Shown: one piece after another, positions 7,501-14,122 of the stretch | Layout of the letters: every line of letters begins with the position of its first letter | How positions within the stretch are numbered: the first letter of the stretch is position 1 | Assembly: GCA_040757115.1 (NCBI GenBank) | Contig: JBFLYA010000090.1 | Span: 1-14,820 of the forward strand | DNA length: 14,820 nucleotides | From: a bacterium | GTDB lineage: Bacteria; UBA9089; CG2-30-40-21; SBAY01 | Reading direction: 5' to 3' | Program-made: the position numbers and the translations under genes | Notes under the pieces: generated by a model | What the model saw: only the letters and a program-made list of their open reading frames with translations | What the model was told of the DNA's origin: nothing | The model's database searches: none

Positions 7501-10500
7501 ATCCGATATGTCTCCGGGTCAGAGGTATCTGGTTCGATTTTAACATTTTTAAGGGTATATGGGTCATTGGCGCTGCCACCAAGGTTATTACAAACCTCAA
7601 TTCTCACAAATGTTTCCTGTCCCGGGGCAAGTCGTGGGGTGCAAAGTTTATCATCAATACGACCACCAACAAATGTGCTGGCGGTTATCCTCCCAAACCC
7701 ATAGCTTTTAAGGAATGTCTCCATTTCAAATTGTCGTGGCTCATACGGGTCTTCAACTTTAATAATATGAAACACCGTATCGCCATAATTACCGATATTG
7801 ACTGGTGCTACCTTTTTAGAAATCTCAACATCACTAACTAACCCCCAGACCGCCTGAACATGGGCATCCATTATCATATATTGATTAGGGCCTTCATCGG
7901 GCTTATGAAAGATATATCGACTACCATCATTAACCTTCATCGGTCCCTCATAATGCACATCCGGATAATATGTGTTCATATCTGCCCAGATATGAATTTC
8001 TTCTTTTTCGCCAGTAAATAATGCCTGATTGAAATATAGGGTATGAAACATCGGCTCATCTTTTTCATCAACAAGTTGTGTTGGGTTGCCTACATTCTGA
8101 TAATCAGTCAAATAGTACTGCTCATATCTTGTATCAAACCCTAATCCTTTAAAGATATTCTTGACAATTAAACTCTGGTCTTTATTTATCTTAAATTTTT
8201 CATCAGGTTGATATATTTGCTCAAATTCCCGTGACCCATTCCATGTTTTGGCAATCAGATGTAATTTTGCAGGTTTGGAGACATCATATTCTAAATACAA
8301 TTTTTCATCACCATCCCTTGTGTATGGCGGCTTCCCACTGGCGGTATCCTTCTCTACATAAAGTTCATAGGTATCATTTACCGTTGGATAAACTTTAACC
8401 ACCGGGAAGAAGTCATTCGATTTTTTAAACTGTGGGTCCATCGTTCTAAGAGGGGCAGAATGCGGTCTCCCCCACATATCCTGCCATTTTACCTTTGGTA
8501 GATTTTCAATGTTAGTTGGAATAGGTGAATAAGCAATGCCCTGTGATAAATATTGTTTATATGGGTTTTCATCTGAGCCTAATAAAATGATAAAGAATAA
8601 TGCCTGAGCATTCATCAGCACCTTACCATTAACAACATAGTTTTCCGGGATATTGGGTAATGTTGCCATTAAAATTGTTCTGGGCGGAAGGATTTTATTT
8701 TTGTCAGTAGAAGTGCCCGGGTAGGGCGGTGGTAATTCCGTGCTCCTTATCCCATATCTGACAAGTGGGTCGATAAAATCATACCCGCCAATTTGATGAT
8801 ATGTCCAGGTGCCGGTCCAGGTAAGTTTTTGTGCCGGCAGGATTATATCGCCATTTGGGGCTAAACTAATTAAAGGTTTATCAAGTCCTGGTCCCCATTG
8901 TGGTTCTTTATAAACATTTGGGATTTCAATTGGTGCCCCATAAGGATTTTCATAGATATAAGTTGTCACGCCATCCCAGTTATTAACATTAAATTTGACA
9001 TAGCGGTTAGGTGCTTCGATAGGTAGTGGATAGCGTGGGTCATCAAAGAAAAATACCTCATTTTGTAACCAGACATTGGCATCACCGTCATCTACATCCC
9101 AGTATGTGCCGCCAGTTGACCAGACTATCTTTCGATTATCCGTTACATCAACAATTGGGGCAACCAAAGCGACTAAATCCTGGACATTGACATTTTTTGC
9201 CAATGTATCTTCTTTATTTTCAATGGGAAAGACAACATCCGAGAATATTCCGCTGCCAACAACGCCATAAGCGGTAAGTTTATCCAGCGAGCGGTCGCCA
9301 ACTAATCGTGCCGCCATTTTTGCCTTCATCGTTACATCACGGGCATAAATCGTTACATCACCACCTGGCACCTCTTTGTAACTTGCGGATGTCTTGCAAA
9401 CAACCGCCTCTCCTTTTTTAAGGGCATTTGCCTCTGTAAAAACCCAGAAGGATAAGTTTAACTTTGTATTTTCATCAATTTCGCCAAAATTCCAGGTAAT
9501 AGTGGTCAATGTGCCAGGACCCAGGTCAGTGATAGTCCCTTCTCGCTCAATATTAGATTGTAATGGGCTGATTTTAGACTGGTCAGTAATATTGAATCCC
9601 GGCTGGACTACCGATTTGATAACTACATCCTTAAGTGGGTTATTCCAGAAGTTACAAAATGTTACCGTAACATACACCGGGACATCTGCCTCTAATCCGG
9701 GAATAATATCTTTGGGCACCTCCTCAGAGAACTTTTGGCAGGCATCCATTGATAAAGCCGCCTTTCTCGACATACTTAAAAGCACCGCATCTAAGACCAT
9801 TGGATAATATTCTGTTTTATCCGATGGATGAGAAGGTATCATCATCGCACAGCCTAACTGGTGTTCAATATAAATTATGGCTGGTGAATCTGAATGATTG
9901 GTATCAGTATATTTAGCGATTATTGTCTGGGTAGCATTTGCCACTGGCGATTTTTCTAATAATAACGGGTCGTCAAGAACATAAGTTTCTGGAGCTAACC
10001 AGGAGAAGGTAAGTGGATGTGCGGTATCTAAAATATTTAGTTGCCCTTTACTATCTATATCTGTTACGCGTGTTTGTAAATCTACGGTTCCAGAACCTAC
10101 CAGCCCAAGTTTTTCCACTAAATACACACATTCTCCCTGCGTGTAAAGGATACCGCCATTGGCGATAAATGATTTGAGATTATCTAATCCTTGTTGGGTC
10201 AAAGTGCCAACAACATCTTCCACATAACCTTTTTTAACTGATGGGAAAATAACCAGGTCATAATCAGCAAGTTTGCCCTGGCGAATATCATTTTCATTAA
10301 CACGGTCAAAGTATTCACCCCAAAGATACATCCGGAATATTTGTTCAAAATAACCTTCTTCCCAGGTAATGTATTGGTCATATTCATCCATTAAATCCGA
10401 GTAAAATAAAGCAATCTTGATGGGTTGTAAGGAATAGGATTTTGAGACACCAAGCACATTTCCTGTCCCAACACCCTTTTCTACAACAAGATAATCTGGC

Positions 10501-13154
10501 GTTGGTGTGCCAACAAAATCTATAAAACTTATTACCGTTGAGGTTGCGGGTGAATATTCTGAGATAAATGTGCCGGCATCAAAAACCGTGTTGTGATAAG
10601 GGAATGATGTGGAGGCAGTCCATTCCATATTACCATATTCATAAACATGGTTAAAGCAAGCCTTGTAGGCATTTCTTATTTTATCCAGTTTAATCTGACC
10701 AGCACCTTCTTGCTGGTTACCCATAGGGATAATGACACTCATTGGCTCATATTGATAGCCAAGTCCAACCGGTGTGCGACATATCTCCGTAGAATAGTTA
10801 CTGGGATATGAATTAGTGTTATAGCCGCGTAGGGCAAGATAGTATTTTTTATCATTCGTTAATCCTTCGAGATTATATTTCGGGACATTACCCACATCAA
10901 TCATGTGGTCATAAGTTTTATTAATCGTTCCTGCGTAGGATTCATCGCCATAATATAAGATATACCCAGCAATATCTGGTTGAGGGCTGGGGTTCCAGGA
11001 AAGGTAAAGCACCTCATCCCCAGGCAGACATTCAGCTTCTTTCCAGAGAGGTGGTGTTGGCAGGTCGCCTTTAGTCGTATCTGAGACAACATTAGAAAGC
11101 CCGGATTCATTTCCAGCCTCATCTACGGTTTTTAAGGCAAAGAAATAGGTTTTATTCCAGCCAAGTCCGGTGACGGTGAAAGTTGCTCTCGTATTTGGGG
11201 CATCAGGTTTTGGTTCGCCAAATGCCTGGAAACAATTATCCCAATTCGCCTCAGTAATCTTCTCAAGAGAATATCGCACATCATAAACACTTGCCTTACC
11301 CTGTGTGCCGTTATCTCCTGGATTAGTCCAGCTAAGTTCTATGGTGCTTGCAGTAACACTTCCTACGGCTAAATCAGTAACCGTAGCTGGAGAAATCATA
11401 TCGGTTGAAACGACATTGGATAGTGCGGAAACATTATATTGCTCATCATTTGTTTTCAGGGCAAAGTAATATTCATATTTAGTCAGTTGTAGGTTCTGGA
11501 CGATAAATACCTCCGGTTCTCCTGCCTTTCTGGGTAGCGGTATGCCTACCTGTGTGGCAAATACCCAGGTATCCTCGGTTATGGGCACAGTAGAGTAGCG
11601 AATATCGTATTTATCATCGGTTCGATTTGGATAGCCTTTATCTTTTGTCCAGGTTATATTTCCGTCATCACCAGGGGATGTCCAGACCAACATAAGTGAG
11701 CCGTTTTGCAGATTAACATTGGCAATGGCAAGGTCAGTCACGGTGCCAGGGGCTATTTCGTCTAAGGTCGTTTTCTGAAAGACATTGGATATGTTAGACA
11801 ACTGTCCGCCTCTATCCATAGTTTTTAAGGCAAAGAAATAGGTTGTTTCGGGTTGGACGGTGCGACTGCCAATGGGTAATTTTCGGTCATCAGTGACAGT
11901 TCCGATAACAACCAGATGGTCTCGATTACCGGCAAAGGAAGGTTTTGGTATTATACCTGGAGCAGAGGCACAATTGTCAAAATCATTCTGTAAGGTATTT
12001 GTGCCTTGCGTTGTCCATTTAATAGTATAAGTGCTTGCCTGTCCTTGACTTCCATCTGCACCAGGTGCAGTCCAATTTAAAATAATGCTAAATGATGTTG
12101 GTTGAATGGGTTGCCAGCCGGTGATTGCTGTCCAATACAAACTATCAAGGTCGCTCACCGCGGCTGGTGGGGTATCATTTAGCATCACTGTAGTTTGTTC
12201 TCCCGCAGAATAAGTTCCATCTTTATCATAGGCAAAAGCGGTGTAGTAATAAGTTTGAAGTGGAATTAATGCCGGGTCTTCATCTGTGCAGGTCTCATAC
12301 TGATTATTATAAATTACCATTAATTTCCCATCATTTGTTAGACTACCAACAACATAGGTTGAAGTTGCTCCTTGAGTTGGTGTCCAGGTGCCAATAGTCT
12401 CTGTCCCGCGGACAATAAGCACACCACGAAAATAAGCATTGTAGGGATTCTCCCAGCTCAATCGAATGATATTATCATTCGATTCGCCTTTAAACTTCTT
12501 TACCGGATTCATCATCCCGGGTGCAAGTTCAAATCGGAACTCAACAGCATGTTTTGATTCTGGATTATGTTGTCTGGTATGAAACATATCGGCTAAACCT
12601 ACTTCAACCGTATAAGTTCCGGGCACACAATTTTTAAAAGTCCAGGTTGTCTCGTTAACAAATCCTGTCCAGACAGCTTGTTTGTTTCCACCAGGCGGCT
12701 GGCAGTAGAGCACAAGAATAATATATCCTTCCCAGTAGCCATCAGGTGCCATGCCGATACTGAAGTTTTCTACTTCAAATGTCGCGGTAATCGAGCCTTC
12801 ACTGGTGATGGTGGCAGTAGCGGTTGGCCAGGTAACGCGGATGGTCGGTGGGGCATAACTTGCCGTAAAATCTACATCGGAAATATCAACACCGCTTATT
12901 TGAACTGTTCTGGAACCTGGTGAAAAAGACCACCATAATTTATCCGGGGTAACAATGTAATTTCCATCTGGCAGACCACTAAAAACATAACTACCATCAG
13001 CCGATGTGGTGGTTACACTTGAAACATTGCCGGCAATGGTCACCTGGGCATCAGCAAGAGTGTTAATTTTACCACTTATGCTAAAAGCCCCGACATTTGA
13101 AACCCCTGTGAAATAGCCGATTAAACCTAATATTAGAATCATCCATTTTTTCAT
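4587..13154 (-). CDS. Giant secreted multidomain FN3 protein with an embedded amidotransferase-like domain
   Basis: About 2,855 residues, predicted secreted and likely cell-surface. A signal peptide covers residues 1-24 (MKKW, hydrophobic core, VGA before FS). Approximate domain order: carboxypeptidase-regulatory-like sandwich 25-100; beta-rich region 100-320; four FN3 repeats about 330-790, several opening with PATVTDL-type linkers and containing W-(T/S)-x-PG-D-(D/N)G; class I amidotransferase/ThuA-like alpha/beta domain about 905-1110, with IALFYSDLMDEY, YDLVIFP and GGILYTQGECVYLV (Cys near 1009); DUF11-like sandwich about 1150-1270; a long region 1270-2280 I cannot assign, partly beta-rich and DUF11-like; two FN3 repeats about 2285-2480; a duplicated GWNL module about 2485-2660; PAP-like FN3 about 2665-2745; regulatory-like sandwich about 2750-2855. 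The start chosen is ATG 13154, with GGAGG ten bases before it; the adjacent TTG at 13157 is possible. The exact role is unknown. The reading frame is intact throughout. Confidence 0.88.
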   Translation of the reverse strand: MKKWMILILGLIGYFTGVSNVGAFSISGKINTLADAQVTIAGNVSSVTTTSADGSYVFSGLPDGNYIVTPDKLWWSFSPGSRTVQISGVDISDVDFTASYAPPTIRVTWPTATATITSEGSITATFEVENFSIGMAPDGYWEGYIILVLYCQPPGGNKQAVWTGFVNETTWTFKNCVPGTYTVEVGLADMFHTRQHNPESKHAVEFRFELAPGMMNPVKKFKGESNDNIIRLSWENPYNAYFRGVLIVRGTETIGTWTPTQGATSTYVVGSLTNDGKLMVIYNNQYETCTDEDPALIPLQTYYYTAFAYDKDGTYSAGEQTTVMLNDTPPAAVSDLDSLYWTAITGWQPIQPTSFSIILNWTAPGADGSQGQASTYTIKWTTQGTNTLQNDFDNCASAPGIIPKPSFAGNRDHLVVIGTVTDDRKLPIGSRTVQPETTYFFALKTMDRGGQLSNISNVFQKTTLDEIAPGTVTDLAIANVNLQNGSLMLVWTSPGDDGNITWTKDKGYPNRTDDKYDIRYSTVPITEDTWVFATQVGIPLPRKAGEPEVFIVQNLQLTKYEYYFALKTNDEQYNVSALSNVVSTDMISPATVTDLAVGSVTASTIELSWTNPGDNGTQGKASVYDVRYSLEKITEANWDNCFQAFGEPKPDAPNTRATFTVTGLGWNKTYFFALKTVDEAGNESGLSNVVSDTTKGDLPTPPLWKEAECLPGDEVLYLSWNPSPQPDIAGYILYYGDESYAGTINKTYDHMIDVGNVPKYNLEGLTNDKKYYLALRGYNTNSYPSNYSTEICRTPVGLGYQYEPMSVIIPMGNQQEGAGQIKLDKIRNAYKACFNHVYEYGNMEWTASTSFPYHNTVFDAGTFISEYSPATSTVISFIDFVGTPTPDYLVVEKGVGTGNVLGVSKSYSLQPIKIALFYSDLMDEYDQYITWEEGYFEQIFRMYLWGEYFDRVNENDIRQGKLADYDLVIFPSVKKGYVEDVVGTLTQQGLDNLKSFIANGGILYTQGECVYLVEKLGLVGSGTVDLQTRVTDIDSKGQLNILDTAHPLTFSWLAPETYVLDDPLLLEKSPVANATQTIIAKYTDTNHSDSPAIIYIEHQLGCAMMIPSHPSDKTEYYPMVLDAVLLSMSRKAALSMDACQKFSEEVPKDIIPGLEADVPVYVTVTFCNFWNNPLKDVVIKSVVQPGFNITDQSKISPLQSNIEREGTITDLGPGTLTTITWNFGEIDENTKLNLSFWVFTEANALKKGEAVVCKTSASYKEVPGGDVTIYARDVTMKAKMAARLVGDRSLDKLTAYGVVGSGIFSDVVFPIENKEDTLAKNVNVQDLVALVAPIVDVTDNRKIVWSTGGTYWDVDDGDANVWLQNEVFFFDDPRYPLPIEAPNRYVKFNVNNWDGVTTYIYENPYGAPIEIPNVYKEPQWGPGLDKPLISLAPNGDIILPAQKLTWTGTWTYHQIGGYDFIDPLVRYGIRSTELPPPYPGTSTDKNKILPPRTILMATLPNIPENYVVNGKVLMNAQALFFIILLGSDENPYKQYLSQGIAYSPIPTNIENLPKVKWQDMWGRPHSAPLRTMDPQFKKSNDFFPVVKVYPTVNDTYELYVEKDTASGKPPYTRDGDEKLYLEYDVSKPAKLHLIAKTWNGSREFEQIYQPDEKFKINKDQSLIVKNIFKGLGFDTRYEQYYLTDYQNVGNPTQLVDEKDEPMFHTLYFNQALFTGEKEEIHIWADMNTYYPDVHYEGPMKVNDGSRYIFHKPDEGPNQYMIMDAHVQAVWGLVSDVEISKKVAPVNIGNYGDTVFHIIKVEDPYEPRQFEMETFLKSYGFGRITASTFVGGRIDDKLCTPRLAPGQETFVRIEVCNNLGGSANDPYTLKNVKIEPDTSDPETYRIINDWMTITVDDLLNSIPPVHQDLSYLLEAQNEPKIADAWRGIVYFKITTKPNIPDLDRGKIHKIKFKLTCDEPGNQLANVGFEIPAAWIGIEDTQGHILTSYGSSTVVHLTDGFPSFVTVNKAKLANAAEKAEFERLMGIDVNQKPRGTQSAAYFEALNRDVSFNPTKGTVTFTLPNYAQQLPWYDNNEMKQDFYVIVQSITDSVRSGIKVVNEGPGIEFKDHFGETGTSAGNLETVVVHGPAMNQEYIVNQIRRAFNGEITQTLTLNERNEVDLKVLFVNTGDDIAETPKITMNLNADVDLISTFPGTSTQIGDTIIWEWGEGGNIAPGSEKNILLTLSITPQKTKGKAPKAPTPLQSTDYFELIGSTSITYTDAFLGIQVTPPPLGSLSLPAMAPAITGPTNLQAVGHPGSISLTWEYNIATPTTFNIYRTDIPPAGTVTFQQIDTGIGTTSYIDNTVTEDIPYYYVVTAVSGDQEGPMSNVGSATPGDIWAPGTITDFTVKNITSDSAGLEWSAPGDNNFTGTASLYIIKYAPVGGNWDNATVFLSPPLPQPVGSVQQATITGLLSTTAYRFYIQTRDEVANPSGITTCDATTLAGPITTRTVSFRAGWNLFSLPLIPTLKPYTAENLVESINAQGTTADIVQHWTEGSTWLTYQIGIPPTPPYFNNDMPIEVGRGYFVHCKNASTWQMHGSKIESENINLRVGWNLIGQGVATITAKNLLQNINAQNGSATIVQRWDDGSFWAGYQIGFPEFYNFTTNIDKGYFVYSKQISKYSPNWTRVSNFAENQVTISWITTSNLKCKVLYGTTTSLGYEAFDDRGVDTQAETHFVTIKNLKTQTTYLYTLVCGNSTDPATYSFTTGPTIPPQAQANIAGYVKKGPMPVEGAIVYVKLKKQDNSSESVWAACLTDATGRWEIDKNKIRTKDLQGFFSYSNQDNIYIEVEAGSLGKTSTTVNASTTNAGDINLP

Positions 13155-13164
13155 CAAAAATACA

Positions 13165-13169
13165 CCTCC
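13165..13169 (-). promoter_or_regulatory. Shine-Dalgarno of the giant gene
   Basis: GGAGG on the minus strand lies ten bases before ATG 13154 and seven before TTG 13157. By spacing alone either start could be used; ATG is preferred. Confidence 0.6.
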
Positions 13170-13224
13170 CTGTTAGAATGAATGATGGAGTATTATCAAT
13201 ATTCCATTGTTTCCAGATATTATA

Positions 13225-13253
13225 AATATAACATAATTTTTAGAAATTGGCAA
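13225..13253 (-). promoter_or_regulatory. Sigma-70-type promoter for the giant gene
   Basis: On the minus strand, TTGCCA (13253-13248) and TATATT (13230-13225) are separated by exactly 17 bases in very AT-rich DNA. This would give a 5' untranslated region of roughly 60 bases before the giant gene. Overlapping TATAAT-like hexamers are present, so the exact -10 is uncertain. Confidence 0.5.
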
Positions 13254-13277
13254 GTTTTTTTTACATTTAAAAAAATA

Positions 13278-13307
13278 TTGACAATAACTTAATGGTGATG
13301 ATATAAT
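13278..13307 (+). promoter_or_regulatory. Consensus sigma-70-type promoter on the plus strand
   Basis: TTGACA (13278-13283) and TATAAT (13302-13307), both perfect hexamers, are separated by 18 bases. The promoter is divergent from the giant gene's promoter. Just downstream is AGGAGGG (13329-13335), but no start codon follows at a usable distance; instead the 13-bp element motif begins at 13335. The original target gene is therefore displaced or lost. Confidence 0.65.
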
Positions 13308-13328
13308 AATTATTACAAACAATAAATC

Positions 13329-13334
13329 AGGAGG
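13329..13334 (+). promoter_or_regulatory. Orphan Shine-Dalgarno (AGGAGG)
   Basis: A perfect ribosome-binding sequence stands at the expected distance after the plus-strand promoter but has no ATG, GTG or TTG 5-12 bases downstream that opens a reading frame of note. It abuts the boundary motif at 13335 and looks like the leader of a gene broken by insertion. Confidence 0.45.
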
Positions 13335-13356
13335 GTAACCGTTCAGGTAATCCTTT

Positions 13357-13385
13357 ACCGCAGAGACGCAGAGAAACAGAGAAGA
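13357..13385 (+). repeat. ACCGCAGAGACGCAGAG-type repeat, forward copy
   Basis: accgcagagacgcagagaaa (13357-13376) is the reverse complement, with small differences, of the two long copies at 13567-13619 and 14070-14122. It stands immediately before the GxxExxY N-terminal fragment and so forms an inverted pair with the copy that follows the C-terminal fragment. Confidence 0.8.
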
Positions 13386-13386
13386 C

Positions 13387-13575
13387 ATAAAAATAAATCA
13401 GATAACAGAAAAGATTATCGGTGCAGCTATTGAAATACATAGGAGCTGCTTGCCGAATGTTCAGCAGACAAGCCAGATTTGTTAATCCATCCCTGATTTT
13501 CATCAGGGCAAGTTTAATGTTGTTGTACTCAAAAGCTTGCCCAGGGATGTTAAGCGTCTCGTCCCTAGATTTTAA
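13387..13575 (+). pseudogene. Internally deleted GxxExxY family gene (PD-(D/E)XK_3-like), copy 1
   Basis: The frame from 13387 reads IKINQITEKIIGAAIEIHRS, the typical N-terminus of GxxExxY proteins (usually M-x-x-NQITEKIIGAAIEVHRxLGPGLLES). The initiating ATG has become ATA. After HRS the frame meets TAA at 13483. In the same frame 13513-13575 reads FNVVVLK, a short insertion, then DVKRLVPRF and a stop, the usual C-terminus. The middle of the protein, including the GxxExxY motif and the putative nuclease residues, is missing, so about half of a normal 120-130 residues remains. Family members are small proteins of uncertain function in the PD-(D/E)XK-like group. The remnant is bracketed by inverted ACCGCAGAGACGCAGAG repeats, hinting that it was once mobilised as one unit with them. 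Confidence 0.7.
13488..13549. repeat. Overlapping hairpins inside the GxxExxY remnant
   Basis: CATCCCTG (13488-13495) pairs with CAGGGATG (13542-13549); GGGCAAG (13506-13512) pairs with CTTGCCC (13536-13542); CCCTGA (13491-13496) also pairs locally with TCAGGG (13503-13508). The loop encodes the FNVVVLK piece of the GxxExxY C-terminus, so palindromic sequence sits on both sides of a short preserved coding stretch. Confidence 0.5.
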
Positions 13576-13619
13576 TTTTTTTCTCTGCGTCTCTGTGTCT
13601 CTGCGGTGAACAGTTACAA
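13567..13619 (-). repeat. 53-bp GxxExxY-associated repeat, copy 1
   Basis: It runs from agattttaattttttt through ctctgcgtctctgtgtctct to gcggtgaacagttacaa. It matches 14070-14122 at 52 of 53 positions (A versus G in gaacRgttac). Its first bases overlap the last codons and stop of GxxExxY remnant 1. Confidence 0.92.
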
Positions 13620-13668
13620 AAAGAGTTAGTCAAAAGTCCGTATTAAAAGATTAATAAACAATGAAAGA

Positions 13669-13699
13669 CCCGAAATGCACAAAAAAAGGAAATTTCGGG
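13669..13699. repeat. Hairpin CCCGAAAT/ATTTCGGG
   Basis: The perfect 8-bp arms 13669-13676 and 13692-13699 enclose a 15-base A-rich loop. The right arm is part of the 18-bp inverted repeat end at 13689-13706, so the element end can itself fold, as is common at REP-like element ends. Confidence 0.6.
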
Positions 13700-13790
13700 A
13701 CGGTTCCTTTTATCGTTTTTCCTATGATTTTTGTTGGAAATTGGAAATTGGGCTGTAACTATTCACCACGAAGGGTACGGAGAGCACGAA

Positions 13791-13961
13791 GTGAAATTTG
13801 ATGAATTATCGAATAGAGTCATTGGATGCGCTATAGCGGTGCATCGAACTCTTGGGCCAGGTTTGCTTGACACCGTGAAGAGTGATAATTCACAATTGAC
13901 AATTCACCATTCACCATTATTAAGGAAATTTAGGGAAGAAATTGTGAATGGTGAATTGTGA
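13791..13961 (+). pseudogene. Truncated GxxExxY family gene, copy 2
   Basis: From GTG 13791 the frame reads VKFDELSNRVIGCAIAVHRT then LGPGLLD (to 13871), an excellent match to the GxxExxY N-terminus, which normally continues ES-x-YE. Here the family sequence stops at LLD and about 29 unrelated codons derived from the GTGAATTG repeat follow to a stop at 13959-13961. Only about a fifth of the gene remains. The last codons of such a gene may survive outside the element: 14060-14080 can be read as SLVNRF-stop, matching LVPRF-stop of copy 1. It differs clearly in sequence from copy 1, so the two are separate family members, not a recent duplication. Confidence 0.65.
13899..13959. repeat. Hairpin of GTGAATTG/GTGAATG tandem units
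   Basis: acaattcaccattcac (13899-13914) pairs perfectly with gtgaatggtgaattgt (13944-13959), with 29 bases between. The right side continues as tandem gtgaatg/gtgaattg units to 13970. This insertion is what breaks GxxExxY remnant 2. Confidence 0.8.
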
Positions 13962-14069
13962 ATGGTGAATAGTTACATTGGGCTTTTGTCTCTCTCCCTG
14001 ATTTCTAATTTCAATCCGCAATCTTTCAAACAAAAGTGAACCGTCCCGAAATTTCTGTCTCTGGTGAAT

Positions 14070-14122
14070 AGATTTTAATTTTTTTCTCTGCGTCTCTGTG
14101 TCTCTGCGGTGAACGGTTACAA
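14070..14122 (-). repeat. 53-bp GxxExxY-associated repeat, copy 2
   Basis: It matches 13567-13619 at 52 of 53 positions and ends with ggtgaacggttac, the 13-bp motif in inverse orientation. It is separated from copy 1 by 450 bases, so recombination between the two copies could delete the intervening element. Confidence 0.92.

Larger units (their letters stand above)
13754..13977. repeat. 15-bp perfect inverted pair around GxxExxY remnant 2
   Basis: tgtaactattcacca (13754-13768) is the reverse complement of tggtgaatagttaca (13963-13977). These are variants of the 13-bp terminal motif found elsewhere. The left end runs directly into cacgaagggtacggagagca (13766-13785), a CACGAAGG-type repeat, which ends where the GxxExxY frame starts at 13791. 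Confidence 0.7.
13689..14055. mobile_element. Non-autonomous element with 18-bp perfect inverted ends
   Basis: gaaatttcgggacggttc (13689-13706) is the exact reverse complement of 14038-14055, delimiting 367 bases. GGGACGGTTC-type ends resemble, by my recollection only, repeats seen near REP-associated tyrosine transposases; no transposase is present here. The interior carries GxxExxY remnant 2, a GTGAATTG hairpin and a second, nested pair of ends (13754-13768 and 13963-13977). Confidence 0.6.
13335..14122. mobile_element. Nested cluster of GxxExxY-associated element remnants
   Basis: This segment begins with gtaaccgttcagg (13335-13347) and ends with its inverse ggtgaacggttac (14108-14120). 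Inside are a second inverse end (13605-13617), an internal pair of ends (13755-13767 and 13964-13976), an 18-bp perfect inverted repeat (13689-13706 and 14038-14055) and two broken GxxExxY coding fragments. No transposase gene is present. The boundaries are inferred from the repeated motif, not from a known insertion sequence, and no target-site duplication could be recognised. Confidence 0.5.

Noticed and set aside
9394-9807. Plus-strand ORF of 137 codons inside the giant gene
   Set aside because: Antisense to a continuous, domain-rich coding region; no ribosome site, and low-complexity Ser/Thr-rich product typical of a shadow frame.
13173-13388. Minus-strand ORF of 71 codons upstream of the giant gene
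   Set aside because: It covers the divergent promoters and the GxxExxY-associated repeat; no ribosome site and no conserved motif.
13421-13609. Plus-strand ORF of 62 codons
   Set aside because: It runs out of frame through the GxxExxY remnant and into the 53-bp repeat; no ribosome site and no family resemblance.
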